In this document: one piece after another, positions 22,791-50,160 of the stretch
Layout: every line of letters begins with the position of its first letter
Position numbering within the stretch: position 1 is the first letter of the stretch
Translations under genes and position numbers: made by a program
From: Metellina segmentata
Lineage: Eukaryota; Arthropoda; Arachnida; Araneae; Tetragnathidae
Length of the DNA stretch: 64,000 nt
Reading direction: 5' to 3'
Assembly (NCBI GenBank): GCA_947359465.1
Contig: OX375872.1
Coordinates: 142,618,171 to 142,682,170 of the forward strand
The notes under the pieces: model-generated
What the model was told of the DNA's origin: nothing
What the model saw: only the letters and a program-made list of their open reading frames with translations
The model's database searches: none

Positions 22791-23446
22791 GTTGAATTTC
22801 GTGCGTAGTTCTGTGGTTTAATAGTGTACATGTAGGTTGTGCTCGTCGTTTCGAGGAGTGTAATTGTTTTTGTCGGGCGGTGTGTGCTTTTGCTGATTGT
22901 GTAGGATTTCGTTTGTCTCACAAGTGGAATACTAGATTTTTATTGTTTTTAGGTATCAACGCAGCTGTGGAGAGGGAGGAGTATTAATGAATTACAAATT
23001 TTGAAATCAACAAAAAAAAATATTTTGATGATTCTTCTGTGACAGTTCTGATGTGATAGTATTATCTGTGATACTGTTAATCTTTTTTTAATTTGTGTGT
23101 TCCAATGAGTTTTAATAACATGTTTAGCTGAAAGGCTGGTCCTAGATTCTTAAGTATTTTATGGAGTAATAAGTACAAATAATAAATTTATGTAGGGAAA
23201 TGTCACAGAGAGGTAGTTATTTGTATTTTTGTTAGTTAATCTTGCTTTATAATTGTTATGTGTTGTTTTATTTCAGTTCAACGTTATTCTGTTTATGCTG
23301 CTAAAAGCTTGTCACTTTGCCATTCGGAAAAAAAAACTTTTCATCTGTGAAAACTCCGTTGACCTGAAAAACTATGTTTTAATATTTAGTGGTCTACTTA
23401 TACGTGAAAAAAAAATGATTGAATTTTTTTGTGAGAGGAGGGGTGA

Positions 23447-23636
23447 TGTGACGGTCGTGGAGTGATGTCACGGCGCCTATGCTAGTGGCATGTTGTGCGC
23501 ATCTGCGTCTTGAGTATAAAATGTATAAAAGCCAGCCATTGGAAGCATTAGGAGGTTGACCACCGTATGTATTTGAAATCGACTATATTGGACAAATAAA
23601 TTGTTGAAGTAACTCTCTCGTTTCTTTTTAACTTCA
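23447..23636 (+). mobile_element. 3' LTR of the gypsy relic with adjoining polypurine tract
   Basis: The purine tract gagaggaggggtga (about 23432-23446) is followed by TGTGACGG, a usual LTR start. Within the next 190 bases come TATAAAA (23524-23530) and AATAAA (23595-23600), and the unit ends TAACTTCA just before an antisense SINE. No second LTR lies upstream, so the 5' half of the element has been lost. Confidence 0.7.
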
Positions 23637-23637
23637 G

Positions 23638-23820
23638 GGAGGCTACAAGCTGGCACCCCAATCTCAAACTTTCACACCAAGCCAACGTGAGGACATTTGA
23701 GGTCAATATAGCTTTAGCGTACACCATCCCCTTTTCGTACACAACGATCCTTGGTTGGATTCGAACTCGCAACCTTCCGTTTGCTAGTCCGCTGCTCTTC
23801 CGACCGGGCCACCACGTCCC
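23638..23820 (-). mobile_element. Antisense older-subfamily SINE next to the gypsy LTR
   Basis: Boxes gctggcaccccaatctc and ggttggattcgaactcgc (B-box complement) and a degraded head to about 23820. It abuts the inferred LTR end. Confidence 0.7.
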
Positions 23821-23884
23821 TCCCTTAACTTTGTCAATCGTTCCCAAGCATAACCATTTTTTGTTGTTGTTACCGTATACCGGT

Positions 23885-24225
23885 TTCAAGTACAACGATT
23901 AGCAACGGGAGGGTTGCGAGTTCCGAACTATGTCCAACCAAAGACTCGTGGAAACGGTTCTGGTGCTAGTTAAATTTGTCATGGCCTCAAATGTCCGCAC
24001 ATTGGTGTGGTATTGAAATTGGGAGAGTGGGGTCCCAGCTCAGGTGACCTCGTCATCTGACCTTGGTTTAAAATTTCGAGGTGTTGCAATTGGTAGAAAG
24101 TTATTTTAACTAGACACGCTGGAGCAACATAAAGGGCTATTGGAACGGTCCGGGATCAAACCAGAAGAGAAATTTCCGAGTACACCACGTAAATTTGAAC
24201 CATGGTCAGATGACGAGGTCATACT
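23885..24225. mobile_element. Head-on pair of SINE fragments
   Basis: 23885-24092 is sense (gttgcgagttccgaac to aaaatttcgaggtgttg). 24095-24225 is antisense, starting at the tail side. Both break off at comparable body positions. Confidence 0.65.
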
Positions 24226-24232
24226 TCAAGGA

Positions 24233-24345
24233 TGTTTAGTGGCGCTGGAACGCCTTTCCGACGCTGTTTTCTTACGAAAAATAAATAAGAAATATTGTAA
24301 AATACCGCTCTTTTCTGTCTCTCAACCAAGAGCGTTCCAGCACTG
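24233..24345. repeat. Short inverted-repeat element (about 113 bp, MITE-like)
   Basis: agtggcgctggaacgc at the left and gcgttccagcactgct at the right are inverted copies around an AT-rich centre. No clear target duplication was seen, so it could be a small hAT-derived MITE or a chance palindrome. Confidence 0.4.
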
Positions 24346-25061
24346 CTTAATTTACGACTACACCACTATCACGCTTGTTCTGTCACCCACTCTATACAAA
24401 GGTGGCTAGCCACCTAACCTTCGGCAGCCACATTTCAGGAAGGAATATTTAAGAGCCATTTTTTAAATTTAGGTTTGATAAGAAGACAAACAGTGAGAAA
24501 CAGAATATTTGTTCAATTTTTTAGAACTTAGCCACATATCCCCCTCCTCATAGCTACTGTTGGAGGTATTGGAAATTTTGAAATAAATAAAACAAGATGG
24601 TTGATCAGCAATTGAGTTTTGAAAACAGGTTCCGGAACAAAAATATCCCAAAGAGTGTGCGCTGAGACTAATCTCTATTTTCGGTACTTCGTATTGCTGT
24701 GAGCTTTCAACACTTAAATTTGTTTAAAAACAACAACATTGGTCTGTTTTAACTCATCAGCAGTTAACGAATTGCTAACTGCTCTAACAAACCAATCGTT
24801 CAATCAATAATCAACCAAACGTTCGACAGCTAACTGTTAAGATTGACCGCATTCGTCAAGCATCCACAAGAAAATCTATTTTTGAAAGATTTTCTTTACA
24901 AAATGGTTAAAGAACAATATTTTTTTTATAACCTTTTTCTTATGTTTTTGAATGACTTAGTAACTTTTATGTTTCTAAATAACTGTGTAACAAGAAATAA
25001 AATAAAGCAATTAATTTTGAAGATTGAACAGTTTTAGTTTACTAATAACTTGGTAACAAGA

Positions 25062-25401
25062 TGGTAATTGGTAATTGGTAATTTTTAGTTAACGTCGTAC
25101 TAGAGCAACACAACGGGCTATTGACGACGGTCCGGGATCAGTCCCTTAAGGGAAAGATCCGAGGACAACACCTCGTAATTTTGAACCATGGTCAGATGAC
25201 GAAGCAACACCTGAGCTGGCACCCCACTCTCCAAACTTCCACGCCAACCCAACGTGAGGACTTTCGGCCACGACAGATTTAAGGTGCACCAGCCGCCTCT
25301 ACACCATACGTTTACAAACATCCATGCCCGCACCCGGATTCGAACCAGGAACCTTCCGATCTAGAGGCTAACACCTTAACCACTATACCGGTTGGTCGGC
25401 T
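25062..25401 (-). mobile_element. Full-length family A SINE, 13-nt target duplication
   Basis: cttggtaacaaga flanks it at 25049-25061 and 25402-25414. The plus strand opens with the tail complement ggtaattggtaattggtaat and closes with the head complement ggttggtcggc. Confidence 0.93.
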
Positions 25402-25440
25402 CTTGGTAACAAGAAATTAAATTAAGTAACTACTTTTCGT

Positions 25441-25540
25441 AAATAGGTAGGTATTTTAGTTAAAGTCGTACTAAGACCATCGCCAATAGCCCATTGTGAT
25501 ACTCCAGAGTGATATTAATTAAGTACCTAACTACCTATTT
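25441..25540. repeat. Palindromic fold-back of SINE tails
   Basis: aaataggtaggtattttagt at the left mirrors the right end, which reads tacctaactacctattt. Each arm is a SINE 3' end, so the unit is an inverted dimer about 100 bp long. Confidence 0.7.
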
Positions 25541-25554
25541 ATCTTGGCATTTCT

Positions 25555-25740
25555 GTTGGCTACATGCTGGCGTGATGTGAATGCTTGGAGAGTGAGGTGC
25601 CAACACAGGTGTTGTCTCGTCATCTGACCGTGGTTCAAAATTACGTAGTGTCCTTGAAGTTTTCCCTTGGGAGATTGATCCCGGACCGTCGGTAATACTG
25701 TTGTATTTCTCCAGTATGACGCTAATTAGAATACTTATCT
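25555..25740 (+). mobile_element. 5'-truncated SINE
   Basis: It contains tcgtcatctgaccgtggttc and gatcccggaccgtcggtaat, then gacgctaattagaatactt. Confidence 0.7.
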
Positions 25741-25886
25741 ACATGTTCGTTACATACTGAAGTCATTCTCGAATGTTTGGTTGTTTTGTGGTTTTGAAAC
25801 GCAAGGGGAGCATGTTTGACCACGTTGTCTTATTAGAAAAACAAGCCAAATGACCTCGTGTTTGGAATACAATGAAGAAACCGATG

Positions 25887-26071
25887 GTAATGGTAATGGT
25901 AATTTTAGTTAAGTCGTACTAGAGCAACACAACGGGCTATTGACGAGGGTCCGGGATCACTACCCTAAGGGAAAGATCGAGGACAACACCTCGTAATTTT
26001 GAACCACGGTCAGATGACGAAGCAACACCTGAACTGGCACCCCACTCTCCAAACTTCCACGACAACCCAAC
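25887..26071 (-). mobile_element. 5'-truncated family A SINE with 13-nt duplication
   Basis: gaagaaaccgatg is present at 25874-25886 and 26072-26084. The tail is ggtaatggtaatggtaat on the plus strand. Confidence 0.92.
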
Positions 26072-26149
26072 GAAGAAACCGATGAAAAATTAGTCTTAAA
26101 TGTTTCCAGTAAAAGGTTCCCAAAAGGCTCTTCTACAGTTTAGGTAAGT

Positions 26150-26310
26150 AGTTGAATCAACATCTCACTAGTGTAACACAACGGGCTATTGATGACGGTT
26201 CGGGATCAATTATCCCAAGGGAAAGATTCGATGGTAACCCCACGAAATTTTGAACTTCGGTGAGATGACGAGGTGACTGTCCGGGATATATCCTCAAGGG
26301 AGAGATCGAG
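26150..26310 (-). mobile_element. Antisense SINE fragments
   Basis: gtaacacaacgggctattga through gaaattttgaacttcgg, followed by a second small gactgtccgggatatatcc piece. Together they are a degraded copy about 560 bases before the thioesterase start codon. Confidence 0.62.
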
Positions 26311-26871
26311 ACTCTTCATAATTTCTACAGCAATTTAATTAAACGGAAAATTTCCGACAAAATTTCTGTATTTCCAAAGAAGCACTCGAGAGTAGTGCAT
26401 TCAAAGCGGTTAAATTGTCTCGTTGAGGGAGAAGCAATGACCGATTTAACAAAGTAGAGCGGCATTTTTGTGTTTCTACTGACCGGGACAAAATGATCAA
26501 CCAGCCGGGACATTGGAAGTCATGATCAACCTATGACTGGATTAATTTTAGTAATCGATGAACGCGTACATTTAAATGTACCAGACATATGTGGAATCTG
26601 GCAGCAGCTGTTTCTCCAAGGTTTCTCTTCTGATCTATACTGATGTCCGTGTGATATAACACGCTGTTACATTCCACATAAATATAATTTATAATTTTTG
26701 TAGTATAATTTAAAAGGTACAACCATCTGAAAATGAATTTTCCTCCTCTTAAGCAAAACCTCTTAATGCTCATTGTAGATATGAACGAAAACGTAGTTAT
26801 ACACCGATTCCGATTTTACACATTATGTTTCTAAGATTGTTTATTTTCAGATAGGAAACAAAGCTGCTAAG

Positions 26872-43439
<16,568 letters not shown>

Positions 43440-44700
43440 ACTCATGCTAAAAATGCATTTCTCATCGTTTCAGTCATTTGTCAAGTTATTTTTTATTTAA
43501 AGTGTGGTTTATTTTTAGATATATAAATATGTTTCTAATTTTGCATTTTACTAATGCTTATTTCGATACAGATGAAAAGTTATAAAAGAAACTTTAAACT
43601 TTGTTTTGAAACACTTCAAAAGCTATGTAAACATGTTTCTGAAAATAAAAATATGTAGGGTTTACCTACATCTTTTAAAGACACAAAAAAGTAGACTTAC
43701 TTTAGCTATTATTTAAAATGAAAGTATATTTTCTATATATAACTCGCGCGTTTATATATTTTTGAAAACATCCTTCCCATGGGAATCTTATTTTCTAAAA
43801 TTATTCCAGATACTTATTTATGTGTCAGCATCTACAGGATTTTCTAAATCTTTGGTTTCAAAACATGTCTTTCATAATACAATATTGTGTTTGATTAATT
43901 TTTGAAATTGACTATTTGATACAGTACAATTGAAGTAAAACAAAGATTCATTTATATATACCAATTTTTTGTGTCACAAGTTTTTCTTTCCATATGTTAT
44001 GGAAGAAGACTTAGTAATATTTTGCAGTGATTTTAATTTTTATTACACTTTTAAAAATGAGTGCTAACTTTTACTCTATTTTCCTCAGCGCTAACTATTT
44101 TTTTTGTATAGATATCACACTTTTATCATAACTATAAACTGGAAGTTTGCCATGCTTTTTTTAATCATAATTCTATGCTAATAATTGTGATTTTCGTCTT
44201 GCATCTGCATAAAACTGGGTTGTATAATTCCTATTTTAGTCAGGTAATTTCATATACTTACCTGTGTAAGATATGGAGTTCAGGGAAATGTAGTTAAAGC
44301 TTTTGAATATTTATTGTAAGAATTTTACCTGCTTTGAGAGTAAAAAATTCTGCATGTGGTTGATCCTTTTTGCCTTGTTATTACAAGACTTGATGTCATA
44401 ACATGAATAACTCCCAAAAGTTGTACATTTTACTAAAAAGTATTATATTTATGAATGTTTATAGTAAAACATCCTTGTTTCTTCCCAATGTTCTGTTGGT
44501 GTATTTCGAATATTTTAACAATAGCATGATGCAGTATTTGAATTTGATAATGCTGTGTAAAGTATTCACCTTCTATTAATAACTTGTAATCTGGTTTTGC
44601 CATAATAAAATAGTCTTACAATCTCATTTATATATCATTTAGAGTGTGACTATTATAAACAATTTTTTCTTATCCCAAATAAAACAATATTTAAGAAAGA
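43440..44700 (+). promoter_or_regulatory. Thioesterase 3' UTR / polyadenylation region
   Basis: AT-rich sequence after the stop codon. Candidate AATAAA signals lie at 43644-43649 and 44604-44609, with another near 44673. Which one is used cannot be decided from sequence. No repeat family or other gene was recognised here. Confidence 0.4.
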
Positions 44701-47110
44701 ATTTCATGCAAACATGATCCATAAATCTATTCACAGTCAAACCTTTAATGGCTATTAGTTTGGTATTTGAGGAATTAAGGCAAAATATTTAAAATTTTAA
44801 AGTGTATGATTGTTTTTCTGGCTTGCAGTATTAACAGTTTTAAGTTTTTTTTTATTCAAAAATATAGTTTCAACAAAAAATATTGTTCGATATATGGTAG
44901 CTACTGATCAAATATTAGTTGTCGCAAAAGTTTGTTTTCATATTAATTTATACATTGTAATCATCTGGTACAAATCTAGCTGTGATACAACTGATCTTTT
45001 ACTATTTAATGAGTATCTCACTGCAAAATGTAAACTAAAATATCTAGCATATTTTAGCATAGCAAGTGGTACTAAATTAGTTCTGTTAACCTGATTTGAA
45101 GTGAGAGAAGTCGGTTGAGGAGTTTGAAGATCATTAATGAAAGAATAATTAGAGGAAGGTTGAATTATGAAAAACATCAAACATTTTTCTAAACACTAGT
45201 ATCTTAACTCATAAATTAAAATATCTTTCTAACAATCACAGTTCATAATCAGTATTGAAGGTTCTGTTTAGGCACAGGTAAAAGTCAGGATGCAAAATAG
45301 GAAGGATGAGACTACTGCTGTGATAGTTTAGCCAGCTAAATTGGAGTAAGAAGTGAACGATATTTTGAAGTATAATTTTGGGATACTTAGTCTTTACCAA
45401 TTTAATTCTTGATAGTTAATGTGAATCCTTGTTGTCAAGTGATTCTTTGCATCAATGTCCTTTTTATTGAGAAAGTATTTTTCCTATAAATTTTCCATAC
45501 AATTTCTGGTTTCTCAACAGGAAATTAGAAAAATTATCTAAACAACAAATGCAAACACAACATAAAATGATAATATTATTTTTTATTTTCTCATTCCTCA
45601 AATTGCAACACTTTTTCGCATAGAAGAATAAATGAAAAATGCATTATTTGTCTCCTATTATGTGATAATCGGTTTAATTTTTAAGGTGTTATTATGGTGT
45701 GTTAAAATTTCTTGGCGATGATTTAGAGTAGTTTTGGCTTTAAACCAAGTCTTGAAAATTTTGAAGCTTTTAGGTATATAGCTATGAACCATTCAAATAT
45801 TTTCTTCATTATATAGAACTAATCAAAAGAAGTCGTTGTGATATACAGTGCACTATCAACACCAAGTATCAATGTAGACCCTAAAATCCGAATAATTTTA
45901 TCAAGGTTTTTCTTCCATTTATGGCAGTTTGGTCAAATCTTCCATTTAGAAGAATCATTTAAAAATTGAGATTATTAGAGGTAAGGGTAATTTTTAACTG
46001 CTCTGTACATGAAAATTCCTCTTCTTAGCTGGTATCAAATAATTGTTCCCCATTATTCTCTTGAAAATATCTTGCAATGGCATTTTGAAGTTATATTTAT
46101 TTAAGATTCGAAGATGATGTATTGCTTAACAGACTAATCTAGGAGTTTTAGAATTGCACTTAATTTCATTGACCTGAACTTCCAAGAGTTATCTTAACTT
46201 CTGTATTAGTTTTAAATATGCCCTTTTATTGTTACCAATTTTAAAAACTTTTTGACATGGAAAATAAATCTGTTCTTCATATTTTGCTTTGACCATTCTG
46301 TGTACTACACAAATCTAAATTGTATCAATTCCATGTCTTGTTCAATCAATTTTGGCAAATGTCCAAAACTGTTGTATTACTTCAAAAGTAGTAAACTGGT
46401 AAGACACCTTTCATTAAATTAACTTCATCATTCTTAAAGGTTTTGACTTTCTGCAAAATTCTGAAATTAAAATTTTTGACTAAAATGATTTCCATAGCAA
46501 GAAAAATGCGAAGAAATTAAAAAAAAATACGTACTGCCATCTGCATATGAATCGCAAACCATAAAGTGGTCTTGTGTTTGGGGCAATTTGTCCCAATGTA
46601 CCCTTGTGCCATAAAAAAACCAACACAACCATTCCCTAAGTGACTGCAATATATTATTCCAATGCAATATCAGTAAGTCCAATGCAATCCCTGTAAGTTA
46701 TTCCAATGCAATATCACTTATAGAATTAGTGTCATATCAACACATTTTTTGGTTTCTTTTTATTAAAGTAAAAACAGGCTCAATAATATGTTGCTCATAA
46801 CTGTTCCATGTGAATTCTATCTTCTCCCTGTTAGTACAAGATGGGTGGGGCGAAATTTTAAAATATAATTTCATAAGAATAAATTGAAGAAAACGAGACC
46901 ACTAGACATGAAACTAACAATAGCAAAAGTTAACATCCATGATTCTCATCTTTCATTATCAAGAGCAGTGTAAGTTTTCTTCGCAAATTTAAACTTAATT
47001 AATGTTATCGATAGTCGAATATTTAATTTTACTATTGGGGAGGCTGCAATTCACCAATCACCTCCTTAGATGCACCACTGGCAGCCTCTATTTCCAATCC
47101 GACCTCCTTG
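44700..47110. other. AT-rich intergenic stretch
   Basis: Nothing recognised except the tail repeat at 46562 and a short tandem repeat at 46650-46720. Open frames are short and lack motifs. Confidence 0.45.
46562..46636 (+). repeat. Conserved 3' tail repeat (gccataaaa type), second clear copy
   Basis: Reads ttgtcccaatgtacccttg then tgccataaaaaaaccaacac. A short tandem repeat of the ttattccaatgcaatatca type follows at 46650-46720. Confidence 0.55.
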
Positions 47111-47111
47111 G

Positions 47112-47192
47112 GGATTATTCGCGGACCGTCGTCACACAATAGCCCGCTGTGTTGCTTCAGTCCGACGCTAATTAAAATACATTCCTACCTAA
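47112..47192 (+). mobile_element. SINE 3' fragment
   Basis: gcggaccgtcgtcacacaat and gacgctaattaaaatac with a tcctacc tail. Confidence 0.65.
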
Positions 47193-47265
47193 CAATCCGA
47201 TCTCAATGAACCTGCTAGGCCGTATTCTTTTACCAAATTACTTATTGTCATTTAAATTAACCTCT

Positions 47266-47290
47266 ATAGGCTCTCTCTCTCTCTCTCCAG
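47266..47290 (+). repeat. (CT)n microsatellite
   Basis: ctctctctctctctc run near 47273-47288 in otherwise mixed sequence. Confidence 0.85.
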
Positions 47291-47415
47291 CCTATTGAAG
47301 AATACAGAGACTGCTTTAGATAGACAAGTGAGCCCACAAGATTCATAAATTTTTGAAGAGGTAACTACTGAACTTGTCCATGATCCCACTCTCAGCAATT
47401 CCTTTCCGTATTTTA

Positions 47416-47438
47416 TTGCGACGTAAAATAAATACCTA
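47416..47438 (+). mobile_element. Micro SINE insertion of 23 bp
   Basis: Only gcgacgtaaaataaatac and the tail remain, yet a perfect 15-nt duplication cctttccgtatttta flanks it at 47401-47415 and 47439-47453. Confidence 0.8.
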
Positions 47439-48699
47439 CCTTTCCGTATTTTAGAATACATCAACAGCTCTTAAGTGGTGGTTTTTCGTCGCAAAAAGGT
47501 AGCATGTCTCATACACGTGATAACGGAAATATTCCAGCAATGTGTATCACATCTTATTCCTTGTGCTGCAAACGAATAGCTTCATCGCTAAACAACACTT
47601 AAGACATCGCAGACATCGTTTATGTTTCTATTTTAAGGCCTAACTTTTACGATAGCAGCTTTTGAGATAGCTTCGTCCCTGTTTACTAATTGAGCTGCAT
47701 GTCTCATTTGCGATGTAAACAGCGTAAATATGTGAAGGAAAGGTAGTATACGCCACACACTGCAATCTGAGCGTCTTAGTGTTATATCAATCAATAGATA
47801 TCACATTATGTATGTCGACGATAGTTATCGTCGACACTTCTTAAATATGTGGTTGTGCTATTAGGTCTGTATTTCTATGGCTTCGTTAGGAGTTTGACCT
47901 CTTCCTGAAACTCCTTTAAGAGTTTGTTCCCGCGCGACTTGTACAACAGGATCTTTGAACGGTCTAAGTGATTCCTTGACTAAGGGGATAAGAAACAACA
48001 GAAATTAGCACTGGGTTCATCTAAATCCATTTTTTTTAACATTGCAAGTTTTCGCAGCTAAAATCTGTTGGAAAATCTTGTGATCAACTGGCTGATGAGT
48101 CAAATCCAACTACGATCTGGCAGATTTTAGACTGATGACGGTTCACGACTATTTGTAGAGCCATCTGAATAAAATCGGAGCCAGTGCTGTAGTCGTAAAA
48201 AAACCAGAGGGTATACCATGGGCACCAGCAGAATTTTGTCCACGGGGAGGCGAAACATGTACTTACTACTTACACTTTCCACGGGGGGCAAAAAAACATG
48301 TACACACTCGCACATACATGTATATATAGGAAATACATAAGGACATGGTGTTAACCGTCCCTTTCCTCCGGGCAACCATCGGGTTATACTCAAAGGACCG
48401 GGGTATATGTTTGAATTAATCGAAGTGTAAATTAGCGAGATAAGAAAGCCTGTATTAATTTTATATTACAGCTAAGGAATTGTGGAACTTTGAAGAAACT
48501 TCGACAAAATATACAGACTAGCATCGAGTGATATTCAAATTTGAAACTATCACAATTAATATTTAACTATGATATAAAATAATTACAGGAAATGTTAAGA
48601 GAAAAATATTTGAACACACATAAAGTAGGACGTAATTAAAAAAAAAACAAATTTTAAAGCCTACCTCTATTATTTTCATTGAAATATTTTCCAAACTGC

Positions 48700-49010
48700 T
48701 TGACGAGAGGAATCCGTAGCTGTGTCTCTTTTTGTAGCGCATACTCTTGATCTGTTGTCTACTGAAGAGCAATAGTTGGCCAACCAAGAATTTAAAATTT
48801 TTTTTAGGTTGAAAGTGTTCTATAGGTGGTCTATTTGCATCAATAAACATTAGACTGGTGGTGTTTGAAATCAATAAAGATGATCTCAAATCTCTTACTC
48901 GATGTTATTCATTAAACTAAACCCGCGCTTGCACTCGGCCGTGGAACATGGTAATATTTCAATTATTCTTAACAGAGGCGTTAATTTTTCTGGAACAAAT
49001 TGGGCGTTTT
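48700..49010 (-). pseudogene. hAT transposase C-terminal dimerisation region, frameshifted
   Basis: Three minus-strand frames in succession give EKLTPLLRIIEILPCSTAEC, KRGFSLMNN, then RSSLLISNTTSLMFI and NRPPIEHFQP. The STAECKRGFSLMN block is the hAT C-terminal signature as seen in ZBED/KIAA1586-like relatives. Two frameshifts and the missing catalytic core make it a pseudogene. Confidence 0.75.
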
Positions 49011-49327
49011 CATCAGTCCCTCAAACCCTGAATAGGGCACATCTTATATATAGCAAAACGTCAACAGATTCTTTTTACCTCCTTTTCTCCATGGTGAATA
49101 TACCCTGTATTTATATTTTCTGGATCAAACGTGGATATATCCTTCAAAAGTTGATAATTTTTTTCATGAACATCAGAACAATGTCTGGATTTCATTCTAT
49201 CAACAATACTTTGAATGAATTACTTCTATAACTATCTGCGTTTCACGTGATGTTTTCTAGGAAAGGCAAAGCGCGTATGTAGTTTTTAAGGAAAAGCAGA
49301 GGGTATACGGAATTTTCTGGGAAAATC

Positions 49328-49364
49328 AGAGGGTATACGGCGTATACCGCCGTATACCCTCCAC
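49328..49364. repeat. Perfect subterminal hairpin of the hAT element
   Basis: agggtatacggcg and its complement cgccgtataccct enclose a five-base centre. It lies about ten bases inside the hAT right end. Confidence 0.85.
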
Positions 49365-49385
49365 TACAGCCCTGATCGAAACAAA

Positions 49386-49490
49386 GGTAGGTATTTTAAT
49401 TAACGGCACACTACAGCAACACAACGGGATGACGGTCCGAGATCAACACCCCAAGGAAAGGACCGTGGATAACATGTAATTTTGAACTCT
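49386..49490 (-). mobile_element. 5'-truncated SINE at the hAT right edge
   Basis: The antisense unit starts ggtaggtattttaattaacg and ends near tgtaattttgaactct, with acaaagg on both sides as a probable duplication. It overlaps the hAT target duplication zone. Confidence 0.7.
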
Positions 49491-50160
49491 GAACAAAGGA
49501 CACATTACTTACCGCTTTGAGACTGGAATGCAATTATGAAGACCTATGATTTAAAAGACTTAAAAATATCCTTAAGCTGAGATCACATTACCTCTACTAA
49601 GTGAACTGTAAAAAGAGAAATGGATAACCTTCCGTCTCTTCTGATATAGGATAAAAAGTTTCTTTTTGCCAAGAAATTAAGTAATTTTATTTAAAATTCT
49701 CAAGACTCTAAAAAGGAAGTAATTGGTTCGCCTTGTGTGTGTGATGATTTAATAACTCAGCGATTTTATGAAAGCAATCACAAGGAAATTAGTAATTTGA
49801 TGCATTTCTAATTTCGTTGAACTTTGTTTGGAGCATAGGGGATTCCTCTTCATAGAAACAATCATAAAAACGAATATTGTTTGAAAAATTTGTTTAATTA
49901 TGAATCATTCTCTGTTAACAAGGCAGTGAGTATATCTGAATCTGCTTACCGATTTCTTTTTAGTAGCATTGTCCACTTCCAGATGGCACTACTTTACGCT
50001 CGGTCTGTAAGTTGAATCTCAACAGTCCTCTCTATGTACGTACTTTTGAACGTGGAACGTTCAAGAAAATAAGTCCAAGGAAAGAAAAGATAAAGAGTCT
50101 ACCAATGACAAAACTGCGAACCAATTCGTAATTTCGAAACATTATCACTTTTTTAAAATA

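Larger units (their letters stand above)
48182..49374 (-). mobile_element. hAT transposon with decayed transposase
   Basis: The left end cagtgctgtagt and right end (complement of actacagccctg) are hAT-type termini. They are flanked by 8-bp duplications atcggagc (48174-48181) and atcgaaac (49375-49382), matching at 6 of 8. Length is 1,193 bp, so most of the transposase gene is deleted. Subterminal gagggtatac motifs occur at both ends. Confidence 0.82.

Noticed and set aside
44810..45094. A 94-codon frame with hydrophobic segments downstream of the thioesterase
   Set aside because: The composition is that expected of AT-rich sequence and there is no motif or splice support.
48061..48150. Possible hammerhead ribozyme (ctgatgag near 48092)
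   Set aside because: No gaaac box with a flanking stem follows, so the conserved core is incomplete.
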